This document shows, piece by piece, positions 1-8,617 of a stretch of 64,000 nt of DNA; positions within the stretch are counted from its first letter, which is position 1; each line of letters begins with the position of its first letter. The stretch lies in the NCBI RefSeq assembly GCF_013167895.1, contig NZ_BLWC01000001.1:5580001-5644000 (forward strand), given 5' to 3'. Made by a program: the position numbers and the translations under genes. Source of the stretch: Streptomyces fulvorobeus. GTDB lineage: Bacteria > Actinomycetota > Actinomycetes > Streptomycetales > Streptomycetaceae. The notes under the pieces are model-generated. The model saw only the letters and a program-made list of their open reading frames with translations, ran no database searches and was not told the origin of the DNA.

Positions 1-232
1 CCACGGTCTCGGCCAGCAGGTACGCGGTGACCACCCACGACATGTGGGAGGCGCCCCCGAGATCCGAGACGATCGTGGGCAGCGCGGTTCCCACGATCGT
101 CTGGTCCAGCGCGGCCAGCAGCATGCCCAGCACGATGGTCGCGAAGATGACGTTGCGGCGGCGACGGTCGAGCACGGGGGGCGGCGCGGCGGCACCCTGC
201 GCGGCGGGGGCGGTCTCGCTGGCAGTGGTCAC
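1..232 (-). CDS. MFS exporter, DHA2 (EmrB/QacA) type, N-terminal part only
   Basis: The reverse strand encodes the first 77 residues of a major-facilitator drug or metabolite exporter; the rest lies beyond the left edge. A short Ala/Pro-rich cytoplasmic lead is followed by an Arg cluster (residues 23-26) and a first membrane helix running into LDQTIVGTALPTI (from about residue 42), the hallmark of 14-helix proton-driven DHA2 exporters. The GTG at 230-232 is chosen because an upstream in-frame GTG runs at once into a stop. It lies 55 nt downstream of the ATP-grasp gene in the same direction, so co-transcription and export of that enzyme's product are plausible but inferred. Substrate cannot be read from this fragment. 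Confidence 0.85.
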   Translation of the reverse strand, partial: MTTASETAPAAQGAAAPPPVLDRRRRNVIFATIVLGMLLAALDQTIVGTALPTIVSDLGGASHMSWVVTAYLLAETV

Positions 233-287
233 GCTTGCACCCTCACCCCCGCCCCCTGGGGTCGCATGCGGGGAGGGACCGGACGGG

Positions 288-1124
288 TCAGGCCAGCACC
301 CCGCGCACGGAGGTCTTCATCCGCGCCACGAACGCCTCCCTGACCTCCTCGGAGACCCGGTCGAGCGAGAGATACGGATTGAGGTCCTCCAGCTCGACGA
401 GCAGCAGCCCGCCCTCCAGGGTACGGCAGGCGTCGACCCGCTGGATGCCGTGCGCCAGGCTGTTCCACCGGATGAAGGTCCGGGCGAACTCCAGGTCCGC
501 GGGGCCCGGTCCGTACGGCTCCAGCACCCAGCGCCGTTCGGTGTCCGGCGCGTACAGGGCGTACTGGAAGTCGTCGTCGATGAAGTAGAAGGACACCTCG
601 TACCGGAAGTCGATCCTCGGCTGCACGAGGAACGTGCCGTCCGAGCCCTCGGGCAGCACGGGATCGGTGGTGAAGCGCAGTCCGACGGAGTCCGCCCCGG
701 CCTTCGGCTTCACGGCGTACTCCGCCGCTCGTGGAAGCAGCCCCAGATCAGCGGCCCGGTCCACGGTCGGGATCACCGGCAGGCCGGCGCGGCTCATCTC
801 GACGAGATACTGCTTGCCGGCCATGTCCCCGCGGCCGTCCAAGGGGTTGTAGACGGCGGTCCCCAGCTCGCGCGCCCGGGCGCGGAACGCGTCGTACGCC
901 TCCTGGTAGTACATCACCGGGCCGCTGTTGCGGATGACCACCGCGTCGAAGCCGTCCAGCATCGCCGCGGCGTCCCGGGGGTGGCAGACCTCGACGTCGA
1001 ACTCCTCCCGCATCCGCCGGCTCAGGAAGACGTCCTCGTCGCTGTAGCGCCGGCCGCGCGCCTCGTAGCTGTAGTCGGTGACGTAGAGGACGGCGGGACG
1101 GCGGGCGGCGGGTGCTGTGGACAA
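288..1124 (-). CDS. ATP-grasp domain protein (RimK/glutathione-synthetase-like)
   Basis: A 278-residue soluble protein with the layout of a small ATP-grasp ligase: an N-terminal Rossmann-like part (VLYVTDYSYE near the start), a central ATP-binding part with KPKAGADSVGLR as the glycine-rich loop, a strand VQPRIDFRYEVSFYF, and a C-terminal acidic metal-binding stretch LLLVELEDLNPYLS matching the E-x-N-P position of the family. ATP-grasp enzymes join a carboxylate to an amine, thiol or similar nucleophile through an acyl-phosphate. The substrate is unknown. I prefer the TTG start at 1122-1124, with AGGAG six nt upstream; an ATG at 1172 in the same frame would add 16 residues but lacks a clear ribosome site. 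The MFS exporter follows in the same direction. Confidence 0.7.
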   Translation of the reverse strand: MSTAPAARRPAVLYVTDYSYEARGRRYSDEDVFLSRRMREEFDVEVCHPRDAAAMLDGFDAVVIRNSGPVMYYQEAYDAFRARARELGTAVYNPLDGRGDMAGKQYLVEMSRAGLPVIPTVDRAADLGLLPRAAEYAVKPKAGADSVGLRFTTDPVLPEGSDGTFLVQPRIDFRYEVSFYFIDDDFQYALYAPDTERRWVLEPYGPGPADLEFARTFIRWNSLAHGIQRVDACRTLEGGLLLVELEDLNPYLSLDRVSEEVREAFVARMKTSVRGVLA

Positions 1125-1205
1125 GGCGTTCTCCTGGGAGGTACGGGCGGGCGGGTGCCGCCTCCGCGCCATTGTCCAGCCCGGGGGAGAAGCCCGGTAC
1201 GGCGG

Positions 1206-1468
1206 TCACCAGGTGGAATCGGCGCCCACCATCAGACGGGGGTGGTGCGCGGCGAGGACTTTGTTGGCCCGCGCCAGCTCCGAGAGGGCCTGCTCGCGGT
1301 CCCCTGGTCCTCGACGCCCAGGCGTGGCCCGCGGAACCTGCGGACCTCCCGGGCGGCGCACTCGGCGTCGAACTCCGCCTGGAGGATGTGCGGCGGAGTG
1401 CAGGCACCGATCAGCGCCGCGACCCGGTCGGGGATCGGCACGGGGACGAGTAGGTGCGAGGCGGTCAT
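1206..1468 (-). CDS. Small protein of unknown function, reading frame broken at 1301-1304
   Basis: Starts at ATG 1466-1468 with a purine-rich site (GAGAGGGAAA) upstream. As read, the frame ends at 1232 with a Ser/Arg/Pro-rich tail that looks non-coding. Adding one G in the coding-strand G run (C4 at 1301-1304 on the plus strand) gives an 87-residue protein whose tail is helical and natural (REQALSELARANKVLAAHH) and ends at 1206. The protein has no membrane segment and I do not recognise its family. It lies upstream of the ATP-grasp and MFS genes in the same direction and may be the first gene of their operon, below the palindrome at 1622-1637. Confidence 0.45.
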
Positions 1469-1621
1469 GTGGGTTTCCCTCTCGGATGGTCGGCCAGGAG
1501 GCGGTGCGGCGCGGCCACCGGGTGGGCGGCCGACTCCTCCTGGTGTACGGGACGCGGTTCCAGGTTTCTCGGCGAGAACGTCTCCGTGTCGCAACCGTCT
1601 GGGACTGACCGCCTATTTCGC

Positions 1622-1637
1622 CTTACCCGTGGGTAAG
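1622..1637. promoter_or_regulatory. Palindromic operator candidate upstream of the small-protein/ATP-grasp/MFS operon
   Basis: CTTACCC-gt-GGGTAAG is an inverted repeat with two perfect 7-bp arms. It lies about 155 nt upstream of the reverse-strand small-protein start and outside any credible gene. The size and symmetry fit a TetR- or MarR-type dimer site. No cognate regulator is visible beside it, so the role is inferred. Confidence 0.4.
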
Positions 1638-1744
1638 TTGACTTGGAGTGCAGGGGGTGCTCCGGCCGGCACGCGCGCCTCGGCCGGTACCGCCCGCCCC
1701 CGCCCCCGCCGCCCCGCCGCCGGTGTCCGCGGGAGCGCGGCGCG

Positions 1745-2703
1745 TCAGAGGGCGACAGCGACGCCACTGAAGGCCGTCTCGGGGGTCTGGGGTGAGGTGA
1801 AGCGGGCGTTGACCAGGTAGAGACGGCCGCCGAAGCGCGCCGCGGTGGTGGGGACGTCGAACCGTGGGTCGGTGATCGTCCGGCGCAGCCGGGCGGTCCG
1901 GGCCCCGGCGTCGAGCTCGAACACGCTGATGAGGTTCAGCCGGTTCTGCACGACGTACAGGGTGCGGCCGACGCGGACCAGGCCGTCGCCGTTGACGACG
2001 GTCTCCGCACCGCTCAGGGCGATCCTCGTGGCGTGCCCGGTGGCCGGGCTCACGCGGTAGAGCTCGCCGGGCGTGCTGCTGACCACGATCAGTCCCCGGC
2101 CGTCCGGGGCGCTGACGATGCCGTTGGCGTTGTTGACGCCGGGCGTCTGCACCCAGTCACCGGTGAGCGGCAGGCTCCGCACCCCCCGGCCGCGCCCGCG
2201 CCCGCGCGGCACCCCGTGGAGCACGGCCGCGCGCGAGTCGGTGAACCAGGCCCGTTCGCCGAGGAGGACGACGTCGTTGATGAAGTGGCCCGTCGGCGCG
2301 GTCAGCTGGTGGACGGTGACCAGGGAGCCGGTGCGGGCGTCCACGGTGCGCGCGGTGCCCCCGCCGCCTCCGGCGACGTACAGCAGTCCGTCGCGGTCCA
2401 GCTTCAGGCCGATGGAGGCGCTGCCGGCCGTGCCTTGGTGGATGATCCGGCCCCTGCCGGTGCGCAGGTCCGTGCGGTGGACGGCCCCGTCGGCGCGGGA
2501 GCCCATGTACGCGAACGGCTGTGCGCCGATGGTGATCCCCTCGGGCAGGAAACCGTCGGGGAGAGGGAACTCGGTGGGCCACGCGCCGGGCGGTGCGAGG
2601 GGGCGGCGCCCGCCGCGCCCGCGCCGGTCGCCGTGGCGAGCGCGGTGAGGGCGGCGCCGCCGAGGACGGAACGCCGGGACGGCAGGGGGTGGTTGCGTGT
2701 CAT
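1745..2703 (-). CDS. Tat-exported SMP-30/gluconolactonase-like beta-propeller protein, frameshifted near 2601
   Basis: The start at 2703 encodes a twin-arginine signal (SRRSVLGGAALTALATATGA) that reads out of frame shortly after. The propeller part is in another frame, with natural upstream sequence (PPGAWPTEFPLPDGFLPEG) before its first ATG. Adding one base to the G5 run at 2599-2603 joins signal and propeller into a 319-residue protein. The mature part has repeated YVAGGGGG, LIVVSSTPGELY and LYVVQNRLNLISVF strands typical of six-bladed SMP-30/lactonase propellers. The likely role is an extracellular sugar-lactone hydrolase or binding protein. The exact substrate is unknown and the catalytic metal ligands could not be assigned with confidence. 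Confidence 0.65.
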
Positions 2704-2856
2704 TGGTTCCGGAGCCTCCATGGAGCGGGGGTGGGCCGTACGCGCTTACCTCACGAACCGGTGATACGGGTATCCACTCGGTCTCGTTCGAGTTCCAAGC
2801 GCGAAACGAGCCGTCCTCGCCCGGAGTTCCCCTGCTCCCGTACTGTCCGACAGCCC

Positions 2857-4071
2857 TCAGGGAGCCGACTCCACGCCGCGGGCGCGCAACCGCATCGCGC
2901 GCAGTACCGCCTCGGTGGCGAACCTGCTTTCGGGGTCGACCAGTTGCTCACCGAAGATGGACTCCAGATTGCGCATGCGGTAGCGGACCGTCTGGGGGTG
3001 CACCTCCAGGAGTTCGCCCATCTGGGCGGCGGTGCCCCGGGTGTCGAGCCAGATGCGGAGCGTCTCGACCAGTCTCTCCCGCCGTGTGGCGCTGATTCCG
3101 GCGACGGGCGCGAGTTCGCGCCGGGCGAGCTGGTCCAGAAGGGCCGGGTCCGAGAGCAGCCAGAGGGTGATGAGGTGGTCCTCGCAGTGAAGGAGGGGCG
3201 CGTCGTCGATCACACCCGAGTCGACGAGTTCGAGCACCCGGCGCGCCCAGCGGATCGAGTCCGAGGCGAGGGCGGTGGGAACCGTCAGGCCGATCGCGGC
3301 CCGCGTGGTGGGAAGGGACTGTCCGAGCATGAGTCTTCGGGCGTCGTCGAACGGGCCCGGGATCAGCAGGTGCGGCTGCGGGTCGCCGAGATCGGTCAGG
3401 AGGTCGCGGTCCGCGCTCAGCCGGTCGAGGCCGGCGGGGGCGCGGAGGGCGACCAGGGTGACCTGGTCGGGCAGGGTCCACCCCGTCTGTTCGCAGAGTT
3501 CGGCGATGGCGGTACGGGGGACGGGGCTGCCGGTGAGTACCAGGTGGAGCAGGCGGCGGCGCATCGCCTCGCTCTGCTCGCCGGAATGCGCGTGCACTTC
3601 CTGGAAGCCCTCACGGGAAAGCGCTTCCAGTTCGTCGATGTACGCGAACACCGCGTCGGCGAAACTCAGCATGAGCATGGGCGAGAACTTGAAACTGCGG
3701 CCGACTTTCTTCGCCCGCCGTAAAGCCACTCGGGCACCCAGTCTGTAGGCGCCCTGGAGCGTTTCCATGGTGCGGCCCTCATACGCCTCGAAACGGCCGA
3801 AGCGGCGGCACATGTCGTCCCGGACGGTCGTCGACGTGGACGGTTCCGCGACCAGGTCGACGAAAGAGGCGAGGCTCTGCTCCACACCGACTCTTATCGC
3901 CTGACCGTTGGGTCCGTTGAGCAGACGCGCGTACTCCGGATAGGCGCGGGTGACCTCGACGCCGATCTCTTTTATCAGGCTGGGAAGCTCAGGTCGCATG
4001 ATCGCGGCGAACTCCTGGGGGAGTGGCCCCAGTGGATCCCCCGTGTCCGACGGCGAAATGACTCTCGGCAT
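2857..4071 (-). CDS. PucR/CdaR-type transcriptional regulator
   Basis: A 404-residue cytoplasmic regulator. The C-terminal 60 residues (ETLRIWLDTRGTAAQMGELL, then HPQTVRYRMRNLESIFGE) are the PucR-type helix-turn-helix. The central part carries a GGDEF-like fold region typical of CdaR/PucR proteins, and the N-terminal 180 residues are helical and probably sense a ligand. The ATG at 4069-4071 is preferred over the longer frame to 4302 because it has an AGGGGA site seven nt upstream and the extra N-terminus looks non-coding. It is divergent from the secreted-protein genes and the MCE operon across a 632-nt region. It is a reasonable candidate regulator of that locus; this is inferred from position only. 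Confidence 0.8.
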   Translation of the reverse strand: MPRVISPSDTGDPLGPLPQEFAAIMRPELPSLIKEIGVEVTRAYPEYARLLNGPNGQAIRVGVEQSLASFVDLVAEPSTSTTVRDDMCRRFGRFEAYEGRTMETLQGAYRLGARVALRRAKKVGRSFKFSPMLMLSFADAVFAYIDELEALSREGFQEVHAHSGEQSEAMRRRLLHLVLTGSPVPRTAIAELCEQTGWTLPDQVTLVALRAPAGLDRLSADRDLLTDLGDPQPHLLIPGPFDDARRLMLGQSLPTTRAAIGLTVPTALASDSIRWARRVLELVDSGVIDDAPLLHCEDHLITLWLLSDPALLDQLARRELAPVAGISATRRERLVETLRIWLDTRGTAAQMGELLEVHPQTVRYRMRNLESIFGEQLVDPESRFATEAVLRAMRLRARGVESAP

Positions 4072-4703
4072 GACGTGTCCCCTTGCTCTCCGGCGCCCGG
4101 TGGGGGTGAGGCGGTGGGGGAAAGCACTCCCACGGACCGACAGGTGCGTACCAAGTTCGCGATGAAGATAGACCAAGCCAACGAGCATGCCCACCGGTTG
4201 CACAAGATCGAAGTGCATGGGCCACGCACGTCGGACCGGTGACGGGGCTCCCGCGCAGGTGAGGCGGGATTGCTCACTTCCGGACAATGTTTTCGGCCGC
4301 ACGCTCTGCCGGAGTGGGCTGAGCGCGGGAGTCCGCCGTCGCGCCGTGGCCCGACCGCGCCCCTTACGTACGGCCGCCGCGGGTTTCCCCGCCCGGCGCG
4401 CGGCCCGGAGCCGGTCCGGGCCCGGCCGCCACTTTTATTGCGCATCAAGTGACAAGGGCGCCCGGCGAATTAGTAAGTCGAGGACGAGAAAAGAACCGGG
4501 CCCGAGCAATTTCGACGAGCAGGATTGTGCTCGAAGTTTCCCGCGAGTAACGTCACGGCCTGTCACAGAGTGTATGTGGCTCGAATGAGCAGCACGGCCC
4601 ACGCAACACGGTTCATAGCCGCACGTCCCGCCCCTGGTGCGGGCTCTCGTGCGATCCCCGCAACAGTGCACCCCACCCGCATTGTCGAATCGGAGGAACT
4701 ACT
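4072..4703. other. Long divergent intergenic region between the PucR-type gene and the first secreted-protein gene
   Basis: No credible gene is seen here: short frames lack ribosome sites. The right half (about 4430-4600) is much richer in A+T than its surroundings, as expected for promoters. It contains a 6-bp inverted repeat CGAGCA-n6-TGCTCG at 4516-4533. No convincing -35/-10 pair could be assigned. Confidence 0.4.
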
Positions 4704-5339
4704 GTGCGCAACACCCTCAAGAAGTTCGCCATGGCGGCCGGCGCCGCCACCGCGGCCGTCGCCCTCGCCTCACCCACCGCCCTCGCCGGCATCGCCGCCC
4801 CGACGTGGACCGTCGGTCCCACCTCGCCCGCGTCGTTCTCGGCCACCGCCGACACGGTCACGCTCAACCTCAACGGCATTCCGATGACGTGTACCTCGTC
4901 CGCGGCGGCCGGCACCATGGCGTCCGCGGCCGGCAGCACGAACGTGCAGGTCGGCGCCATCGCTCCGCTGACCTGGAGCGGGTGCACCAGCCCCTTCGGC
5001 CCCGTGTCGCCCACAGCCAACACCTCCACTTCGTGGAAGCTGATGGCGAACACCTACAGCGCCGGTGTCACGAACGGATACATCAACGGCGTGAAGGCGT
5101 CGCTGACGGTCCTCACCTGCACCTTCACCGTGGAGGGCCAGGTCGCCGCCACGTACACCAACTCCACCGGCCGGCTCGCGGTCAGCAACAACAGCACGCG
5201 CAAGCTGACGGTCACGACCGCCAGCGCGGGCTGCGCCGGCATCGCCGCGGTGGGTAACAACCCGACGTACACCGCCAGTTACCTGGCTGTCACACCGGCC
5301 GGCGGCACGGTCAAGCCGACCATCGTGTACACCCCCTGA
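4704..5339 (+). CDS. Secreted protein of unknown function, first of three upstream of the mce operon
   Basis: A 211-residue exported protein. Residues 1-28 are a Sec signal peptide (Lys-containing n-region, Ala-rich core, ALA-G cleavage). The mature part is rich in Thr, Ser, Ala and Val with four Cys (TCTS, WSGCTSP, TCTFTV, AGCAG), suggesting a disulfide-bonded beta-sandwich with no catalytic signature. The GTG start at 4704 has a strong GGAGG eight nt upstream. A perfect hairpin follows the stop. I do not recognise the family. Its position ahead of two other secreted proteins and the MCE lipid importer suggests a cell-wall-phase partner of that system, which is inference. Confidence 0.8.
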   Translation: MRNTLKKFAMAAGAATAAVALASPTALAGIAAPTWTVGPTSPASFSATADTVTLNLNGIPMTCTSSAAAGTMASAAGSTNVQVGAIAPLTWSGCTSPFGPVSPTANTSTSWKLMANTYSAGVTNGYINGVKASLTVLTCTFTVEGQVAATYTNSTGRLAVSNNSTRKLTVTTASAGCAGIAAVGNNPTYTASYLAVTPAGGTVKPTIVYTP

Positions 5340-5369
5340 CCCGGTTCCGCACCGGCTCCAGGGTGACCA

Positions 5370-5405
5370 GCGGTCGCACGGCGGGTCCGTCCGCCGTGCG
5401 ACCGC
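5370..5405 (+). terminator. Perfect 15-bp hairpin after the first secreted-protein gene
   Basis: GCGGTCGCACGGCGG pairs perfectly with CCGCCGTGCGACCGC around a 6-nt loop, 31 nt after the stop at 5339. There is no T-tract, which is common for intrinsic terminators in Streptomyces. It suggests the first secreted protein can be expressed at a different level from the next two. Confidence 0.65.
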
Positions 5406-5478
5406 GCCCGGTCCTTCCGGCCATCGAACACCCGCCGGTCCGGCCGCACGCCGGTCCTTTCGAAGGGGGGCTTCGTCA

Positions 5479-6999
5479 GTGAGGGGAAGTCGCATGACAG
5501 GAGCCCGGCGGCAAACGGCGCGGGGCGCAGCGTTGGCCACCGTGGCGCTGCTCGGAGGGATGATCCCCGGCGCGCAGGCGGCATCCGGTGTCCAGGAGAT
5601 CGACACGGAGCTGGCGTACACCTGTGACTTCCCGCGGGGCGAGCAGCCGGTGAAGGTGGGGATCACCGCGAAGATCCCCGAGTCGGCGCTGCCCGGGCAG
5701 GCGGTACAGCCCGAGGACGTGGTGATGGACGTGACGCTCCCCGAGGGCGCGTTCGCGGCATCCGCCGACCCGGCGGCGACCGTGAGCGCCGAGATGACGC
5801 TGTCGGTCGATGTCGCGCAGAAGGGGCAGGAGGCCAGGGCGGAGTGGATCGGCAGGACTGCCGACCCCGCGCCGGTTCCCTCCGAGGGAGAACTGGTACT
5901 GCGTACATCCGGGGCCGTTCCCTACGTCGCCCCCGGGGCGCCGGGGGACCTCTCGCTCAAGGCGGCCGGTCTGACCGCAGTGCTCACGACCAGGACGGCC
6001 GAGGGTGCCCCGACCGAGCCGGCCACCACCGACCTGGTCTGCGTCCTCGACGCGGGCCAGGACCCGGCCCTGGCGGCGGTGGACGTCGCCGGTGGGACCA
6101 CGTCGCCCCCACCCTCACCTTCCCCTTCCGCCGAATGGCCCGGCGAGGACGAGGAAGGGGGGCGGGAAGGGGAAGAGCCCGCGCCGGACGCCCCCGAGGT
6201 CGGTACGAGGGTGCAGGAGTCGGGGGCCGCCGACGCGCCGCCGTGTGCCGGAGACCCCGACGACCAGCTCAACATGGTCGCGTACGTGACCGGCTACGCC
6301 AATGTGGCGAAGCTCGACGGCGCGAGCAGGTTCCCCCTGGCCTGTGCGCAGATCTCCCAGGGTCCGTCCTGGCTGGACTTCACCGATCCGGGCTTCATGC
6401 ATCTCTACCAGGACTCGACCGTCGACCTCCGGTACCAGGGGAAGCCTCAACTTCCGCCCTCGCAGGGGACGTTCCTGACCTTCGGCTTCATGCCGACCAC
6501 GGCGACGCTGGAAATGACGCAGATTCCGGAGGGAACGCGGCCTGACGGCACGAGGATTCCCAACATCAAGTCCGATCTGGCCATCAGCCTCGCCGACTTC
6601 TCCAGCCGAAGCGTCACCACGATCACGATGGAACTCATGCTCAGACTGCGTGACGTCGAGGTGAACGGCGTCCCGCTGGACGTCGGCGACGACTGCCGTA
6701 CGAGCAGGCCGTTCACGCTCACCGTGAAGGGCCTGGGGACGCGCAGCTCCGCGGGAATCCTTGAGGGATACACCCTGGCGACGGGCGGCCAACTGACGGG
6801 GTCGGTATCGCTTCCGCCCTTCAGCGGATGCGGTGTCGACGAGGACCTCGACAACCTCTTCACCGCTTCGCTGTCCGGGGCGCCCGGCCTGGTCAAGCAG
6901 GTCCAGGGTGCTCCCTGCGCGGCCGCGCAGGGCTCCGGCTCCGCCGCTTTCTGCACGTCCGGCTACGAACCGGTGGACGTGCCCGTACCGACCCGCTGA
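5479..6999 (+). CDS. Secreted DUF6801-like protein
   Basis: A 506-residue exported protein. The signal peptide covers about residues 1-35. The first mature domain (about 36-200) opens with LAYTCDFPRGEQPVKVGI, the pattern I associate with DUF6801. A Pro/Ser then Asp/Glu-rich linker (about 205-245) leads to a second domain (about 250-500) with several Cys and a SLPPFSGCG motif. No enzyme motif is visible. The GTG at 5479 follows a G6 run eight nt upstream; an ATG at 5494 with AGGGGA is an equally good start. It may bind a ligand or cell-wall lipid for the MCE system downstream, which rests on position alone. Confidence 0.75.
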   Translation: MRGSRMTGARRQTARGAALATVALLGGMIPGAQAASGVQEIDTELAYTCDFPRGEQPVKVGITAKIPESALPGQAVQPEDVVMDVTLPEGAFAASADPAATVSAEMTLSVDVAQKGQEARAEWIGRTADPAPVPSEGELVLRTSGAVPYVAPGAPGDLSLKAAGLTAVLTTRTAEGAPTEPATTDLVCVLDAGQDPALAAVDVAGGTTSPPPSPSPSAEWPGEDEEGGREGEEPAPDAPEVGTRVQESGAADAPPCAGDPDDQLNMVAYVTGYANVAKLDGASRFPLACAQISQGPSWLDFTDPGFMHLYQDSTVDLRYQGKPQLPPSQGTFLTFGFMPTTATLEMTQIPEGTRPDGTRIPNIKSDLAISLADFSSRSVTTITMELMLRLRDVEVNGVPLDVGDDCRTSRPFTLTVKGLGTRSSAGILEGYTLATGGQLTGSVSLPPFSGCGVDEDLDNLFTASLSGAPGLVKQVQGAPCAAAQGSGSAAFCTSGYEPVDVPVPTR

Positions 7000-7091
7000 C
7001 CCACGCGGCCGTACCCACCATCGCACCGAGCCCCGCAACTCAGCCGTAACTCAGCCGCAAATCCGAGAGTCGCTACCGAATTGAGGGACCG

Positions 7092-8045
7092 ATGAGACCT
7101 GCCCCGAAGACCTGGATCAAGGGCGCCTCCGCCGTCGCCGCCTCCGCCGCCCTGGTCATGCCCCTGGCGGCGACCCCCGCCGGTGCCGCCACAGCCGCCG
7201 CCCAGCTCAACGGCGGATGGGCGCCCTTCGACCGCTGTCCGGTGGACGCCCCCGCCATGCTCGCGGCGGACGGCGACACCGATGTGCCGCTGTGCGTGGC
7301 CTCCGTGTCGCCCAACGGTTCGATCAAGCTCGGCAACACCACGGCGACGACCGGGGCCACCAACCTGCAGTTCGGCGTCGTCCAGCACCCGGCCGAAGGC
7401 ACGTACACGGTCGTTCCGCCCGCGGCCGGCTCCCTCGTCAGCGGGCGGACGACGATCCCCGGCGGTCTGCTCGGGCTCATGTGCCCCAGCAACATCCCGG
7501 TCGTCTCCGCCGTCTGCGGGCAGATAACCGACGCCACGCTGAACAAGGTGACCGCCACGGTCGTATCGGCCGGGGCGCCGACCGAGTTCAGCCTGGTCGC
7601 GGGGATCACCTCAGGCCCCATCGTGCGGCTGCCCGTCAGAATCCACCTGGAGAACCCGCTCCTCGGGTCCAACTGCTACATCGGCACCAACAGCGCTCCG
7701 GTCGTCCTGCGCCCCGGGAACCTGAGCACCCCGACCCTGGCTGTCAACAGGTTCGACGGTGACGGCACCGCCAACCAGGACGAGGGATCGATGATCGGGT
7801 TCGCCCTGACGGGGGCCGCCCAGGGAGACAGCACGTTCTCCGTGCCGAAGGCCAGCGGGTGCGGTCTGGCCGGGCTGCTCAGCTGGGCGATCGACCTCAA
7901 GGTCGGCCTGCCCGCCGCGTCCGGGTCGAGCAAGCTCGTCCTCAACGACGCCAGGACCTACACGGCCGGCCTCACCGCTCCCGGTCTGGTGACCCCCGAG
8001 GCGGGCAGAGTGCTCTCCGACAACTGGCACTCCGCGGTGAACTAG
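7092..8045 (+). CDS. Secreted protein of unknown function, third before the mce operon
   Basis: A 317-residue exported protein with a Sec signal peptide (residues 1-33, cleavage after PAGAA). The mature protein contains Cys pairs and a PKASGCG motif near residue 255 that resembles the SLPPFSGCG motif at a similar C-terminal position in the preceding DUF6801-like protein, so the two may share a domain. No catalytic motif was found. The ATG at 7092 has a GAGGGA site at correct spacing. It is 92 nt downstream of the preceding gene with no strong hairpin between, so the two are probably co-transcribed, and a terminator-like hairpin follows before the MCE operon. Confidence 0.75.
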   Translation: MRPAPKTWIKGASAVAASAALVMPLAATPAGAATAAAQLNGGWAPFDRCPVDAPAMLAADGDTDVPLCVASVSPNGSIKLGNTTATTGATNLQFGVVQHPAEGTYTVVPPAAGSLVSGRTTIPGGLLGLMCPSNIPVVSAVCGQITDATLNKVTATVVSAGAPTEFSLVAGITSGPIVRLPVRIHLENPLLGSNCYIGTNSAPVVLRPGNLSTPTLAVNRFDGDGTANQDEGSMIGFALTGAAQGDSTFSVPKASGCGLAGLLSWAIDLKVGLPAASGSSKLVLNDARTYTAGLTAPGLVTPEAGRVLSDNWHSAVN

Positions 8046-8115
8046 CCGCTGGGAAAAGAGTGGTGGCGCTCCTCGCTCCTTGTCACTTCGTGCGTGCCGC
8101 CACCACCGCGTTACC

Positions 8116-8156
8116 GAGCCCGCTCCGGCCTCAATCCCCCTGGTCGGAGCGGGCTC
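8116..8156 (+). terminator. Hairpin terminator after the secreted-protein genes
   Basis: GAGCCCGCTCCG pairs perfectly with CGGAGCGGGCTC. Adding a G-T pair and two C-G pairs inside extends the stem to 15 bp with an 11-nt loop. It lies 70 nt after the stop at 8045 and would separate the secreted-protein genes from the mce operon. Confidence 0.7.
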
Positions 8157-8510
8157 CGGCGTGCCGGGACGGCCTTTCCGGGCTTTGTCGGGCCACCCGC
8201 GAAGCCCTCACTATCGGATAGGTTTCGCGCGCCGATTACTCACTCGGAAACAAGAAAACAGGGTCGCGCGACCGCGTCCGAGAAAGTTCGTGAACTGCTA
8301 TTGCGGACTGAGGTTACTCACCCGTAGCGTCCCGCATGAGCAACTCGGAAACCCATCCGCACCTGCTCGTTCGACGCACGCCGAGTCCTGGTCGCGCCCC
8401 TGGCCGGGATTGTCCCGGGAGATCCTGCGGCTCCGTCCCCTCGGGCCGCAGGGTTTCCACCCGCCGCACCGGAGAAATCACGCACGTCCCGACAGAGCCG
8501 CCCTGCGGAC

Positions 8511-8527
8511 TTGTCATTCGGTGACAA
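8511..8527. promoter_or_regulatory. Inverted repeat upstream of the mce operon
   Basis: TTGTCA-n5-TGACAA is a perfect 6-bp inverted repeat about 90 nt upstream of the first mce gene, in non-coding DNA. It has the size of a dimeric regulator site. Whether the PucR-type protein at 2857-4071 or another factor binds it is unknown. Confidence 0.35.
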
Positions 8528-8617
8528 CCGGTGCACGTGTGACGAGCCGCCATCGGATTTCTCAGAGCCGGAGCGCCGACAGATGACCACGTTCATCACC
8601 ACTTGGAGGGAGGGCCG

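Larger units (their letters stand above)
8046..8617. other. Intergenic region upstream of the mce operon
   Basis: A 572-nt non-coding stretch holding the hairpin at 8116-8156, the palindrome GGTCGCGCGACC at 8262-8273, a direct repeat TTACTCAC at 8236-8243 and 8314-8321, and the inverted repeat at 8511-8527. Its base composition is less GC-rich than the flanking genes in the middle part. It presumably holds the mce promoter, but I cannot fix the -35/-10 boxes. No small gene with a ribosome site was seen. Confidence 0.45.

Noticed and set aside
27..1820. A 597-codon forward open frame at the left edge
   Set aside because: It is antisense to the MFS, ATP-grasp and small-protein genes, which have family motifs.
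4163..4243. A 26-codon forward frame in the divergent region near the PucR-type gene
   Set aside because: No ribosome site and no family pattern; better explained as chance.
8336..8524. A 62-codon forward frame upstream of the mce operon
   Set aside because: It has no ribosome site, has Arg/Pro/Ser-rich composition and lies among regulatory repeats.
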